Counted from the stretch's first letter, positions 1 to 9,229 are shown. The stretch: DNA of 64,000 bases from Actinoallomurus iriomotensis (GCF_030269445.1 NZ_BSTJ01000010.1:310001-374000), one strand, 5' to 3'. Program-made: numbers and translations. The notes: generated by a model not told the origin, from the letters alone.

Positions 1-111
1 CCATCACACACCTCGTGTCGTCCCTCCCAGGTTACGGAACCGTATTCCAAAATCGGCCCGAACAGGTCCTCTCCTGCGGTCTTGACACCTTCCGGGGCGG
101 CGGGCAGGCTG

Positions 112-145
112 GTTTTAGAGTCTCGTTCTAGAAATGTTTTCCAGG
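112..145. promoter_or_regulatory. Candidate operator upstream of acyl-CoA dehydrogenase
   Basis: The 8-bp palindrome TTCTAGAA lies at 126-133. Read on the minus strand it continues as TTCTAGAACG, four variable bases, then TCTAAAA. The same arrangement occurs at 10842-10862 in front of the OB-fold/thiolase operon. The site ends just before the GGAGGGG ribosome site at 147-153. A TetR-type lipid regulator such as a KstR relative is possible, because those sites contain TAGAAC-like half sites, but the regulator is not identified. Confidence 0.4.
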
Positions 146-159
146 TGGAGGGGCGTCCG

Positions 160-1320
160 ATGGTGGACTTTTCGCTCAGCGACGAGGAGCGGCAGATCCG
201 CGACACCGTCCGCAGCTTCGTCAGCAAAGAGGTCATGCCCCTGGAGGACGAGGTGCTGCGCAACGAGCGCGCCGGCCGCCCCGGCCTCGCCCCCGACGTG
301 ATCAAGGAGCTGCAGCGCAAGGCCAAGAAGGCCGGCTTCTGGGGGATCAACACCCCCGAGGAGTACGGCGGCCTGAACGCGGGCGCGCTCATGTCGGCGA
401 TCCTCGCGATCGAGACCGGCCGTACGTTCGTGCCCTTCACCTTCGGCGGCAGCGCGGACAACATCCTCTACGCCGGCACCGAGGAGCAGAAGCAGCGCTA
501 CCTGATCCCGACGATCGAGGGGGAGCGGCGGTCCTGCTTCGCCATCACCGAGCCCGGCGCGGGCTCCGACGCCCGCAACATCACCACCCGCGCGGTCAAG
601 GACGCGAGCGGCGACTGGGTCATCAACGGCGAGAAGACCTTCATCACGAACGGCAACGAGGCCGACTTCGTCATGGTCTTCGCGGTCGTCCCCGACGCGG
701 GTGTCACCTGCTTCCTCGTCGACCGTGACATGGGCTGGAAGTCCGAGCCGATCGCGACGATGGGCGAGTGGGGCCCGGCCTCCCTGGTCTTCGACGACGT
801 ACGCGTGCCGCACGACAACGTGCTCGGCGAGGTGGGCAAGGGCTTCGAACTGGCCATGCAGTGGATCAGGAACGGCCGCTTCATGATCCCGGCGCGGGCC
901 ATCGGGTCGGCCGAGCGCCTCCTGCAGATGGCGATCGACTACGCCGGCATGCGCAAGTCGATGGGCCACCTGATCGGGGAGTACCAGGCCATCCAGTGGC
1001 AGATCGCCGACTCGCAGGTGGAGATCGAGGCCACCAAGTGGCTCACGCTGTACGCCGCCTGGCGCGTCCAGAACGGCCTCGACGCCCGGCACGCCTCCTC
1101 GATCGCCAAGCTCAACGGCGCGGAGATGGCCAACAAGGTCGTCGACCGCGTCCTGCAGATCCACGGCGGCATGGGGTACACCAAGGAGCTGCCGATCGAA
1201 CGCTGGTACCGCGAGCTGCGGCTGCTGCGCATCTACGAGGGCACCGACGAGATCCAGCGCCGGACGATCGCGCGCAACCTCCTGAAGGGGCACGTTCGCC
1301 TCGGCGGCATCGGCGAATGA
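160..1320 (+). CDS. Acyl-CoA dehydrogenase family protein
   Basis: Flavoprotein that would oxidise an acyl-CoA to the 2,3-enoyl-CoA in the cytoplasm, passing electrons to ETF. The 386-residue product has the usual three-domain layout. The FAD-contact motif FAITEPGAGSD lies at residues 127-137, the C-terminal helices contain LQIHGGMGY, and YEGTDEIQRR near the end supplies the expected catalytic glutamate (residue 360). The start at 160 is chosen because GGAGGGG lies seven bases upstream; an in-frame TTG at 82 has no such site. The stop overlaps the next start as ATGA, so the two genes are translationally coupled. Substrate chain length or steroid preference cannot be read from the sequence. 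The family call is firm. Confidence 0.93.
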   Translation: MVDFSLSDEERQIRDTVRSFVSKEVMPLEDEVLRNERAGRPGLAPDVIKELQRKAKKAGFWGINTPEEYGGLNAGALMSAILAIETGRTFVPFTFGGSADNILYAGTEEQKQRYLIPTIEGERRSCFAITEPGAGSDARNITTRAVKDASGDWVINGEKTFITNGNEADFVMVFAVVPDAGVTCFLVDRDMGWKSEPIATMGEWGPASLVFDDVRVPHDNVLGEVGKGFELAMQWIRNGRFMIPARAIGSAERLLQMAIDYAGMRKSMGHLIGEYQAIQWQIADSQVEIEATKWLTLYAAWRVQNGLDARHASSIAKLNGAEMANKVVDRVLQIHGGMGYTKELPIERWYRELRLLRIYEGTDEIQRRTIARNLLKGHVRLGGIGE

Positions 1321-3437
1321 CGGCCGGCGAGGGCGTACGAGGTCTGTTCGCGCCCGGCTCGATCGCCATGGTGGGCGCCACCGACAAGTCGGGCTGGTCG
1401 GTGGCGACCTTCGCCAACCTGCGGCGGCACGGCTTCCCCGGTCCCGTCTACCTCGTCAACCCGCGTACCGAGGTCGTGCACGGCGAGCGGGCGTACCGCA
1501 GCCTGAGCGACCTGCCCGAACGCGTCGACCTCGTCTATGTCATGGTGCCGACTTCGGTCGTGCTCGACGTGCTCAAGGAAGGGGCGCGGCTCGGCATCCG
1601 CCACTACGTCGTGCTCACCGCGGGCTTCGGCGAGACCGGGGCGGAGGGGCGCAAGCGCGAGGAGGAGCTCACCGCGCTCTCCCGGGCGAACAACCTCACG
1701 GTGCTCGGGCCGAACGGCAACGGCTACATCAACACCTCTGATGGTCGCGCTCGCTCCGAGGCGGGCATCACCCCGTACGGCCTGCCGATCCCGCCGCCGC
1801 TGCTGCGCGGCTCGGTCGGCGTCGTATTGCAGAGCGGCGCGCTGGCCAGCTCCGTGCTCGCCTTCAGCCAGGCCCGCGGCATCGGCCTCAGCCTGCTCAC
1901 CTCCATGGGCAACGAGGCCGTGGTCTCGGTCACCGACGTCATCGACCACCTCGTGGACGACCCGGCGACCCGCGTCATCGCGCTCTTCCTCGAGTCGATC
2001 CGCCGGCCGGAGGAGTTCGCCCGGGTGGCGCGCCGCGCGCTGGCGGCGGGCAAGCCGATCGTCGCGCTCAAGATCGGCCGTAGCGGGCTCGCCTCCCGTA
2101 CGGCACAGGCGCACACCGGCGCGCTCGTCGGCGACGACGCCGTCATCGACGCGGCGTTCCGGCAGCTCGGCGTCATACGCGTCCGCTCGCTGGAGGACCT
2201 GATCATCACGGCCGGGCTGCTCGCGTCGTCCGGGCCGCTGCCGGGGCCCCGGCTCGGCGTCGTCACACCCTCGGGCGGCGCCTCGGAGATCATCGCCGAC
2301 CGCGCCGAGGACGAGGGGCTGGCACTGCCCGCGTTCGCGGAGGAGACCGTCGCCCGGCTGACCGAGATCATGCCGGACTTCGGCCGCCCGGCGAACCCGC
2401 TCGACGTGACCGGGTACGTCGTGGTCGACCGCACCCTGCTCTCCCGCGCGCTGCGGATCGTCGCCGAGGACCCGGGCATCGACGTCGTCATGCTCCTGTC
2501 CGACCTGCCGCGCGGTGAGCCGCCGGACCCGGAGCCGGTGTTCCGCCTGTACGAGAAGAGCACGCGGATCATCGAGGAGTCGCCGCGCCCGGTCGTCATC
2601 GTCGGCAACGTGCTGACCGACGTCGGCTCCTTCGCCCGTACGATCCAGGAGCGCACCGGGTACCCGCACGTCGTCGGCGGCATCGAGCACGGCATGTCGG
2701 CCATCGGCGCCGCGGTCCGCTGGTCGGCCGTACGCGAGCGGGCCGCCGTGCGCCCGCGCGCCATGACGCCGCCTCCCGTGGTGCGCGGCGAGCGGACCGG
2801 TGTGTGGGCCGAGCACCGGGCCTCCGCGCTCCTGGCGGAGGCGGGCGTGCCCGTGGTGCCGTCCGAACTCGCGCCGGACGAGGAGACGGCCGTGGCCGCC
2901 GCCGAGCGGTTCGGCTACCCGGTCGTGCTCAAGGCCGCCGCGGAGGGTCTGGGCCACAAGAGCGACGTCGGCGGTGTACGCCTCGGGCTCGGCTCCGCCG
3001 ATGACGTGCGGCGCGCGCACCGGGAGATCCTCGCGGCCGTCGGCGCGTCCGGCTTGGGCACGCTCGTCCAGCCGCAGCGCGAGGGCGGCGTCGAACTGCT
3101 GGCCGGCGTCGTGCGCGACCCCGCCTGGGGCCTCGTGCTGGCGGTCGGGCTCGGCGGCGTGTGGGTGGAGGTGTTGAAGGACTCGGTGCTGCGCCTGCTG
3201 CCGGTGGACGCGGCCGAGGTCCGCCGCGCGCTCGGCGAGCTGCGCGGCGCGAAGCTCCTGACGGGCGCGCGGGGCACCGAACCGGCCGACCTGGACGCAC
3301 TCGCCGAGGTCATCACCAGCGTCGCGGACCTCGCCGGCGCGCTGGGCGACGACCTGGAGTCGCTGGAGATCAACCCGCTGCTCGTCCGCGGCTCCCACAT
3401 CGAGGCACTGGACGCCCTGGTGACCTGGCGCACGTGA
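1317..3437 (+). CDS. ADP-forming acyl/acetyl-CoA synthetase family protein
   Basis: A 706-residue fused protein of the acetate-CoA ligase (ADP-forming) / acyl-CoA synthetase type. The N-terminal CoA-binding Rossmann domain starts with FAPGSIAMVGATDKSGW. Succinyl-CoA-ligase-like domains follow, with the probable phospho-histidine in AQAHTGALVGDD. A C-terminal ATP-grasp domain contains YPVVLKAAAEGLGHKSDVGG. The family interconverts an acyl-CoA with free acid, phosphate and ATP, or acts as an NDP-forming ligase. Start ATG at 1317 overlaps the stop of the acyl-CoA dehydrogenase by four bases, which suggests both act on one acyl-CoA substrate. Which acid is used is unknown. Confidence 0.88.
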   Translation: MTAGEGVRGLFAPGSIAMVGATDKSGWSVATFANLRRHGFPGPVYLVNPRTEVVHGERAYRSLSDLPERVDLVYVMVPTSVVLDVLKEGARLGIRHYVVLTAGFGETGAEGRKREEELTALSRANNLTVLGPNGNGYINTSDGRARSEAGITPYGLPIPPPLLRGSVGVVLQSGALASSVLAFSQARGIGLSLLTSMGNEAVVSVTDVIDHLVDDPATRVIALFLESIRRPEEFARVARRALAAGKPIVALKIGRSGLASRTAQAHTGALVGDDAVIDAAFRQLGVIRVRSLEDLIITAGLLASSGPLPGPRLGVVTPSGGASEIIADRAEDEGLALPAFAEETVARLTEIMPDFGRPANPLDVTGYVVVDRTLLSRALRIVAEDPGIDVVMLLSDLPRGEPPDPEPVFRLYEKSTRIIEESPRPVVIVGNVLTDVGSFARTIQERTGYPHVVGGIEHGMSAIGAAVRWSAVRERAAVRPRAMTPPPVVRGERTGVWAEHRASALLAEAGVPVVPSELAPDEETAVAAAERFGYPVVLKAAAEGLGHKSDVGGVRLGLGSADDVRRAHREILAAVGASGLGTLVQPQREGGVELLAGVVRDPAWGLVLAVGLGGVWVEVLKDSVLRLLPVDAAEVRRALGELRGAKLLTGARGTEPADLDALAEVITSVADLAGALGDDLESLEINPLLVRGSHIEALDALVTWRT

Positions 3438-3564
3438 TCGGTACGCTGGCGGCGGCCGTGACTGGCGAAGGTGGATCACCACCGGGGAGCGGCCGGACAC
3501 GGATGCGGGCACCGACCGCCTGGGCGCCTCCATCAGCGACATCGACCGCTGAGGAGGCCACGGC

Positions 3565-4713
3565 GTGGAGCTTCGTTACGGGATCAACCCGCACCAGGAG
3601 GCGCGGGCGGTACCGGCAGGGGACGGCGGCACGCCGCTCCGGCCGCTGAACGGCACCCCCTCCTACATCAACCTGCTCGACGCGCTGTCCGGGTGGCAGC
3701 TCGTCCGGGAGGCGAGCCGGGTGCTCGGCCGCCCGGCGGCCGCGTCCTTCAAGCACGTCTCGCCGGCCGGGGCGGCCGTGTCCGGACCGCTCGACGAGGT
3801 CGCCGCGGAGCCGTACGGGCTCGACCGCCCCGGGGAGCTCACCAGTGCCTACCTGCGGGCCCGGGACGCCGACCCCCGATCCTCCTACGGCGACTTCGTG
3901 GCGGTGTCGCACCCGGTGGACGCCGAACTCGCCGACGCGCTGGGCCCGGTGTTCAGCGACGGCATCGTGGCACCCGGCTACGCTCCCGGCACCGTGGCCG
4001 CCCTGAGCCGCAAGAAGAAGGGCCGCTTCGTCGTCTTCGAGGCCGCCGAGGCGTTCGTCCCGCCGTCCCGGGAGACCAGGGAGGTCTTCGGCGTCCAACT
4101 GACGCAGGACCGCGACGAGGCGCCGATCTCCCGCGACCTGCTCGACCCGGCCGGCGACGCGGCGCAGCCCGAGACGGCCGTGCGGGACCTCCTGCTCGGG
4201 CTCGTGGTGCTCCGGTACACCCAGTCCAACGCGGTCTGCTACGTGCGCGACGGCATGACTCTCGGGGTCGGCGCGGGGCAGCAGTCGCGCGTCGACTGCA
4301 CCCGCCTGGCCGGGCGCAAGACCGACCTCTGGTGGCTACGGAGGCATCCGGCGGTGCGAGGCCTGGCCTTCGCGCCGGGAACCCGGGCGCAGGACCGCCT
4401 CAACTGGCGGATCCGGTACGCCGAGGGCGGCCTGACCCCCGACGAGGAACGACGGCTGACCGAGGCGCTGGCCGGGCCGGTCACCGCCCTCACCGCGGCC
4501 GACCGCGAGGAGTGGGCGCGCCGGCTGACCGGCGTGGCGTTCGCCTCCGACGGCGCGCTGCCCTTCCGCGACAACGTCGACCACGCCCGGCGCCACGGCG
4601 TGGCGTACATCGCCGAGCCGGGCGGCTCGATCCGCTCCGGCGAGGTCGCCGACGCCTGCCGCGAGCACGGGATCGCGCTCGTACGGACCGGGCTCCGGCT
4701 CTTCCACCACTGA
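3565..4713 (+). CDS. Stand-alone AICAR transformylase (PurH C-terminal-type)
   Basis: Resembles the formyltransferase half of bifunctional PurH, which makes FAICAR from AICAR and 10-formyl-THF in purine synthesis. Visible family marks are RYGINPHQ at residues 4-11, FKHVSPAGAAV with the Lys63-His64 catalytic pair, YTQSNAVCYVRDG, GAGQQSRVDC and the closing PGGSIRSGEVADACREHGIA. At 382 residues it lacks the whole N-terminal IMP-cyclohydrolase domain, so it would need another protein for ring closure or serve a different formyl-transfer role. GTG start at 3565 follows GAGGAGG. The 127 bases before it hold no gene. It is not coupled to neighbours. Such monofunctional forms are known in some bacteria; here it may duplicate a normal purH elsewhere. 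Confidence 0.85.
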   Translation: MELRYGINPHQEARAVPAGDGGTPLRPLNGTPSYINLLDALSGWQLVREASRVLGRPAAASFKHVSPAGAAVSGPLDEVAAEPYGLDRPGELTSAYLRARDADPRSSYGDFVAVSHPVDAELADALGPVFSDGIVAPGYAPGTVAALSRKKKGRFVVFEAAEAFVPPSRETREVFGVQLTQDRDEAPISRDLLDPAGDAAQPETAVRDLLLGLVVLRYTQSNAVCYVRDGMTLGVGAGQQSRVDCTRLAGRKTDLWWLRRHPAVRGLAFAPGTRAQDRLNWRIRYAEGGLTPDEERRLTEALAGPVTALTAADREEWARRLTGVAFASDGALPFRDNVDHARRHGVAYIAEPGGSIRSGEVADACREHGIALVRTGLRLFHH

Positions 4714-4752
4714 ACCGGGCGGACGGCCTCATCGCGGTACGGAGCGGACGTC

Positions 4753-5751
4753 TTATGCCGCGGGATCCGACGACGCGCTCTCATCGGCGCCGAATCGGTC
4801 GAGCAGGGGGAGACCGTTCGTCGTCATCATCGCGGTGACTTGGTCCTGGTCGAGGAGCGGGCTCGCCTGGATCCCGGAGGTGGCGGCGGCGATGACCGGC
4901 TCGGGCGTCCACGGCCAGTCCGTTCCGTACAGCAGGTGAGAGGGATCGGTCATCGCCAGCAGCGACGGCAGTTGCCGTGGGACCGGGAAACCGGCGAGGT
5001 CGTAGTACAGGTTCCGGAGCTGGCCGGCCACGTCGGGGCCGTCGGCGACGGCGAAGATGCGCGTGAACTCGTCGATGCGGTCGGCGAACGCCGCGAGGGC
5101 ACCGCCGCCGTGCGGAACCACCATCCGGATGCCCGGATGGCGGATGAGCCCGCCGCGCAGGAGGAGGTCGGCGACGGCCCGCGTGGTGTCGAACGGGAAC
5201 TCGATCATCGGCCGCCCCCAGCCCCGCGAGACCGCCTCCCAGCCGGGCGGCGACGTCGGGTGGAGGACGACGAGCGCGCGCCGCTGGTCGAGGGCGTCCA
5301 GAACCGGCTCCATCGCCGGATCCCCGAGGTACAGTCCGCGGGCGTTCGTCTTCAGCGTGACGCCGTCGGCGTGCAACACGTCGTAGGCGTGGTCGATCTC
5401 GGCCAGTGCGCCCTCGACGTCGGGCAGCGGCAGGGAGGCCAGGAAGGCGAACCGGTCCGGGTGCTCGTCCCTTACGGTCGCGCTGAACTCGTTGACGCTG
5501 CGGGCCAGGTGCCGCGCCGCGGCGTCGTCGCCGAAATGGACTCCGGGCGATGACACCGAGGCCACCGCCACGGCGACCCCGCACCGGTCCATCATGGCCA
5601 GCGCCTCGTCCACGCTCCAGTGCGGGAAGCCCGCCATGCCGTCCGGGTTCCCGTACCCGGCTTTCACGGCGGCGTCCCGGTAGAAGTCAGGCACGAAGTG
5701 CGCGTGGAAGTCGATGACCGAGCTGTGAGCCGACACCGCGATTCCCTTCAT
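4753..5751 (-). CDS. Amidohydrolase family 2 (ACMSD-like decarboxylase/hydrolase)
   Basis: A 332-residue TIM-barrel metalloenzyme of the aminocarboxymuconate-semialdehyde decarboxylase superfamily. Metal ligands are visible as VIDFHAHF near the N-terminus, VVPHGGGALAAF in the middle and the aspartate of LLYGTDWPW near the C-terminus. Members decarboxylate or hydrolyse aromatic or unsaturated acids; the substrate is not evident. ATG at 5751 lies just beyond the tandem operator shared with the divergent TetR gene, so it is very likely the regulated target of that repressor. An upstream in-frame start at 5847 would run through the operator and is rejected. Confidence 0.85.
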   Translation of the reverse strand: MKGIAVSAHSSVIDFHAHFVPDFYRDAAVKAGYGNPDGMAGFPHWSVDEALAMMDRCGVAVAVASVSSPGVHFGDDAAARHLARSVNEFSATVRDEHPDRFAFLASLPLPDVEGALAEIDHAYDVLHADGVTLKTNARGLYLGDPAMEPVLDALDQRRALVVLHPTSPPGWEAVSRGWGRPMIEFPFDTTRAVADLLLRGGLIRHPGIRMVVPHGGGALAAFADRIDEFTRIFAVADGPDVAGQLRNLYYDLAGFPVPRQLPSLLAMTDPSHLLYGTDWPWTPEPVIAAATSGIQASPLLDQDQVTAMMTTNGLPLLDRFGADESASSDPAA

Positions 5752-5763
5752 CGTTGGAGGTAA

Positions 5764-5797
5764 CTGCACTCTAGTGCATTGCTGCACTAGAGTGCAG
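5764..5797. promoter_or_regulatory. Tandem TetR-type operator between amidohydrolase and tetR
   Basis: Two copies of TGCACT-NN-AGTGCA sit at 5765-5778 and 5783-5796. Together they form a perfect 15-base inverted repeat (arms 5764-5778 and 5783-5797) with a 4-base spacer. Centres are 18 bp apart, so two dimers would bind nearly the same DNA face. It lies between divergent starts, the classic position for autoregulation plus control of the neighbour. Confidence 0.85.
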
Positions 5798-5827
5798 TCT
5801 GTGCCGCGATGGTCGGCATCACCTGGG

Positions 5828-6499
5828 ATGATGAGGGAGATGGACAACGTCGCCGGCGATATTCAGGCGCCCCCGGCCGCGGACCGCAGGGCCCGGCAGC
5901 GTGAGCGCACCAGGCGCCGCATCCTGGAGGCCGCGCTGGAGCTGTTCTCCGCGCGCGGGTACGCCCACACGACGATGGACGACATCGCGGGCCGAGCGGA
6001 CATCGCCCGCCGGACCCTGTTCAACCACTTCCCCGCCAAGCAGGCGATCCTGGCGGCCTGGCGAGCCGAGCGGGGTGAGCGGCTCGCCGCCGCCCTGCCG
6101 GACGCGGCCGCGGAGGGGGACGGCCCCCCGGTGCCCGCGGCGGAGCTGCTCCGGCGGCAGTTCGCCGTGCTCGGCCGGCTCAGCGAGTCCGATGTCCCGT
6201 TGACGATCGTGCTGGTCCAGGGCCGGATGACGGAGATCGGTGACGCCGGCGAGCCGTTCCCGACCTTCGAGTCGCTCCGGGCGGTCGTGCAGCTGGGTCA
6301 GGACCGGGCGGAGTTCAGCACGACGGCACCGGCCCACACGGTCGCCGAGGTGCTCTCATCCTGCTACGCCGACACCGTCAGTCGCTGGGCCCTGCCACAG
6401 GTCACCGGCCGGCCGGCACCGTTCGAACTCGGCCCCGCGCTGTCGGCCAAACTGGAGCTGGTCCTCGGGGGCCTGGCCGCCGGCGCGTCTCGGTATTGA
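5828..6499 (+). CDS. TetR/AcrR family repressor
   Basis: A 223-residue regulator with an N-terminal TetR helix-turn-helix: RRRILEAALELFSARGYAHT leads into MDDIAGRADIARRTLFNHFP. The rest is a helical ligand-binding domain with no recognised ligand. It faces the amidohydrolase gene across a 34-bp double palindrome and most likely binds it to repress both genes. The start is uncertain: ATG at 5828 or 5831 is preferred, because the purine-rich AGGGAG before ATG 5840 is only one base away from it. The first in-frame start at 5774 lies inside the operator and is unlikely. Confidence 0.88.
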   Translation: MMREMDNVAGDIQAPPAADRRARQRERTRRRILEAALELFSARGYAHTTMDDIAGRADIARRTLFNHFPAKQAILAAWRAERGERLAAALPDAAAEGDGPPVPAAELLRRQFAVLGRLSESDVPLTIVLVQGRMTEIGDAGEPFPTFESLRAVVQLGQDRAEFSTTAPAHTVAEVLSSCYADTVSRWALPQVTGRPAPFELGPALSAKLELVLGGLAAGASRY

Positions 6500-6571
6500 G
6501 GGTCTGGCGCGGTTTTCCTGGGGATTTTCGACGTAAGTCTCACAGGGAGTTTCAATGAGACGCTCGAATGT

Positions 6572-7057
6572 ATGGAATCACAGCAAGAGATCATCGCGTT
6601 CGTGACGGCTCTGCCCGGTGTCGTCGCCGAGACCGCCGGTGAGGAGACCGGAGCGCCGGAGATCGCCTGGGGCGACACGTTCTTCTTCCACGACCCCGAC
6701 GGCGACACGCCCCCCGACCGCCGGATGCCCTTCGCCACGATCGTCACCAAGGACTACGACGGCTTCGACACCGCCTCGGACCTGAACCGCCCCGGCGTCT
6801 TCCGCCTCAACATCGCCGTCGGCCGCACCGCGTTCGAGGAGCTGTTCGGCCACCCGGCACGGTCGGTGGACGTCGATCACACCGCCGTGGACACACTGAT
6901 GCCGCATCCGGTGTACGCGGCCCAGTCGTGGGTCGCCATCCTCAACCCCGGGGAGCGGACCGCGGAGCAGGCGCGGAAACTCCTCACTGGTGCCCACGCC
7001 CGTGCGGTGCGCGCGTATCAACGCCGCACCGCACGGGGGACCGGGTCTCAGCGGTAG
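6572..7057 (+). CDS. DUF6194-like cytosolic protein
   Basis: A 161-residue acidic protein with no signal peptide or membrane segment. It resembles the actinobacterial DUF6194 family: an N-terminal IIAFVTALPGV helix, GDTFFFHDPDG, MPFATIVTKDYDGFD, the VFRLNIAVGR strand, and a C-terminal YAAQSWVAILNPG. Function is not known; proteins of this fold are small and often lie near regulators. The ribosome site is poor (GGGAG at 6545 is far upstream), and the region before it carries the inverted pair GTCTCA (6537-6542) and TGAGAC (6556-6561), which might form a hairpin. Its 3' end overlaps the tail of the converging secreted gene by ten bases. Confidence 0.7.
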   Translation: MESQQEIIAFVTALPGVVAETAGEETGAPEIAWGDTFFFHDPDGDTPPDRRMPFATIVTKDYDGFDTASDLNRPGVFRLNIAVGRTAFEELFGHPARSVDVDHTAVDTLMPHPVYAAQSWVAILNPGERTAEQARKLLTGAHARAVRAYQRRTARGTGSQR

Positions 7058-9144
7058 CTCAGCCAGGTGCCGGCGGGCTTCCGCCATCCCGGGGGCCGGC
7101 GGTCGTAGTCGCAGACGCCCGTGCGGAACGTCGCTCGCAGCCGCCGCTGCTCGTCCGCGGTGAAGGTGACCGGGTAGTCGCGGAAGTCCAGGGGCTTCAG
7201 CGCGCACTTCGTGGCGTCCATGGCGAGCGGTTCCCCGGCCACCATGCGGGTGTCGGCGGCCACCGGGTACCGCGCGCCGCACTGTCCGCCGGACGGGTAG
7301 GTGAGGGGCTCGCGGATCCGGTCCGCGGCGGTCAGGTAGCAGCCGTCGGCCAGGTCGGCGGGCCGGTCCGCGAGGACCTTGTGCCGCGGGTCGCGGCCCG
7401 AGTGGTCGGCGTCGATGGCGGTGAGCCAGCGGTCCATGGCGTCCAGCTCGTACGCCGACGCGGCCGCGACCTGGGCCGGGGTCGTGTCGCTCTCGATGAT
7501 GACCTGGTTGGCCGCCGTGCCGTTCGACCGCAGCAGGCGCTGCCGCATGACGAACGACCACTCGGTCGTGTGGATGTCGTTCCCCGGTCCGGCCAGGTCG
7601 AGGTCGGTGCGCTGGTCGATGATCGGCGTCTGCCGCAGGCCCTGCGCCGCGGAGTTGACGATGTCGTTCGCGTACGCCGCCGCGAGTGCCTTCGGGTCGG
7701 CCTCGGTGCGGGCCGCCACCGGTTTGCCGGTGTGGTCGAGGCCGCCGATCGAGGTGTTGAGCGCGGTGAACTGGGCCGGGGTGATCGTCCCCGCCTTCAG
7801 CGCGGCCAGGCCGTACTGGATGCCGACGTTGTCGAGGGTGCTGCGTACGAACCCGGTCCGCGGGTCGCGGCCGAGCTGGTCGGCGAACTGCTCGTCCGCG
7901 TTGCACCGGACGCCGGACGGGTTGGTCACCGCGTTCCAGCGTGCGGAGACCGGGATGGCCGAGTCGCAGCTGTCCGTCGCGGTGGCGCGGCTGGCGAACG
8001 TCTGGTCCCACGACGGGCAGGTGGTGAAGTCGTTGAACCCGGCGATCGCCTTCTTCTGCGCGTCGGTGAACGCGGCCCCCGCACCGCCGAAGAAGCGGTC
8101 CAGCAGCCGGCAGTCCGTCACCGGCCCGAGCGTGGTCAGCGGGTCGGGGAAGGAGACACCGGGGATGATGCCGTCCACGACGCCCGGGTAGCTCTCGGCG
8201 ATGTCGTACTGCTGGATCGCGCCGCCGGAGCCACCCCAGCCGATGGTGTGGGCGATCGGCCCGTACGTCTCGGCGAAGTGCTCCTTGACCATCATCGCCG
8301 CCTCGGCCGAGATGATCGGGCTGCAGTTGTTGTCCAGCACGTTCAGAGTGGAGGAGGCGACGGCGTAGCCCTGCCCGAGGAACAGGTCGTCCAGCACGCC
8401 GCCGGTCGAGCGGCCCTGGTGGTAGCCGGCGTTGCAGCCGCCGCCGAAGGTGTAGACGAGCCGGCCGTTCCAGCCGCGGTCCGGCGTGGTCGGCGAGGGC
8501 GGCGTGCCGTCGTACAGCGCCGCGATCTCGTACACCGCGCGGTCGATCGTGCCGCGCTCGACCCGCACGATGTAGGGGACCTTCGCGCCGTTGACCGTGG
8601 CGGTGGCCAGGTCGGCGGGCCGCGCGGAGGGATCGGCGAGCGGCGCGTACGTCCCGGCGGTCGTCCGGTACTGGTAGCCGACCTGCGTGGGCGCCGAGCA
8701 GTACGGCTGGGTGGCCGCCGGCAGGCCGAACGCCTGGGTCTCGCAGTAGAACGGGAGCTGCTGCCGGCCGGAGAAGACCGGCCCGGTGATCGGGTGGTTC
8801 ACGACGCGCAGCGTGGCCCGGGCGCCGGCCTGCCGTGCCTCGATGGTGTTCGTGCCGTCGCGGAGGCCGCCGGCCGTGCCGAGGAGGCTGCCGTCGGGCT
8901 CCCGGCGCAGCGCCGAGGTGACGTCGTGCCCGTTCGTGGTGACGGTCGTCGGCCGGGTGCCCGCCGGGACGACCCGGATCAGCACCTGGCCGCCGCTGAC
9001 GAGGTCCGGCCGGGGGTTGGACACGGACGTGATGGTCAGGCGCGCGTGCGCGGCCGGCGACGCGTTCGCCGCCGCCGGTACGAGAGGCAACGCCGTCGCC
9101 AGCGCGACGCAGGCGACGGCGAGGTGCCGTCGTCGATCTGCCAC
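7048..9144 (-). CDS. Secreted DUF6351-type alpha/beta-hydrolase-like protein
   Basis: A 698-residue exported protein. The N-terminus has a Sec signal: basic MADRRRH, a hydrophobic stretch to about residue 25, then ANASPAAHA. Near residue 300 IGWGGSGGAIQQ resembles the nucleophile elbow (GxSxG) of alpha/beta hydrolases, and paired cysteines suggest extracellular disulfides. It matches what is known of DUF6351 proteins from actinomycetes, related in sequence style to tannase/feruloyl-esterase-like hydrolases; the substrate is unknown. GTG start at 9144 follows a GGAG. It stands alone, convergent with the DUF6194 gene and 86 bases downstream of the thiolase stop. Confidence 0.78.
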   Translation of the reverse strand: MADRRRHLAVACVALATALPLVPAAANASPAAHARLTITSVSNPRPDLVSGGQVLIRVVPAGTRPTTVTTNGHDVTSALRREPDGSLLGTAGGLRDGTNTIEARQAGARATLRVVNHPITGPVFSGRQQLPFYCETQAFGLPAATQPYCSAPTQVGYQYRTTAGTYAPLADPSARPADLATATVNGAKVPYIVRVERGTIDRAVYEIAALYDGTPPSPTTPDRGWNGRLVYTFGGGCNAGYHQGRSTGGVLDDLFLGQGYAVASSTLNVLDNNCSPIISAEAAMMVKEHFAETYGPIAHTIGWGGSGGAIQQYDIAESYPGVVDGIIPGVSFPDPLTTLGPVTDCRLLDRFFGGAGAAFTDAQKKAIAGFNDFTTCPSWDQTFASRATATDSCDSAIPVSARWNAVTNPSGVRCNADEQFADQLGRDPRTGFVRSTLDNVGIQYGLAALKAGTITPAQFTALNTSIGGLDHTGKPVAARTEADPKALAAAYANDIVNSAAQGLRQTPIIDQRTDLDLAGPGNDIHTTEWSFVMRQRLLRSNGTAANQVIIESDTTPAQVAAASAYELDAMDRWLTAIDADHSGRDPRHKVLADRPADLADGCYLTAADRIREPLTYPSGGQCGARYPVAADTRMVAGEPLAMDATKCALKPLDFRDYPVTFTADEQRRLRATFRTGVCDYDRRPPGWRKPAGTWLSYR

Positions 9145-9229
9145 GGGCCACTCCGCTCACTCGGGGCGCCGCGGGGCGCGGCGCCGGGGGGACGGCCGCC
9201 GCCGCACGGGCGGAGGCCGGGAATCAGTG

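Noticed and set aside
82-87. TTGACA as -35 box of the acyl-CoA dehydrogenase promoter
   Set aside because: No acceptable -10 hexamer lies 16-19 bases downstream; it also is the spurious TTG start of an upstream extension.
6537-6561. GTCTCA/TGAGAC inverted repeat as an operator of the DUF6194-like gene
   Set aside because: Arms are only six bases with a 13-base gap; chance occurrence is likely.
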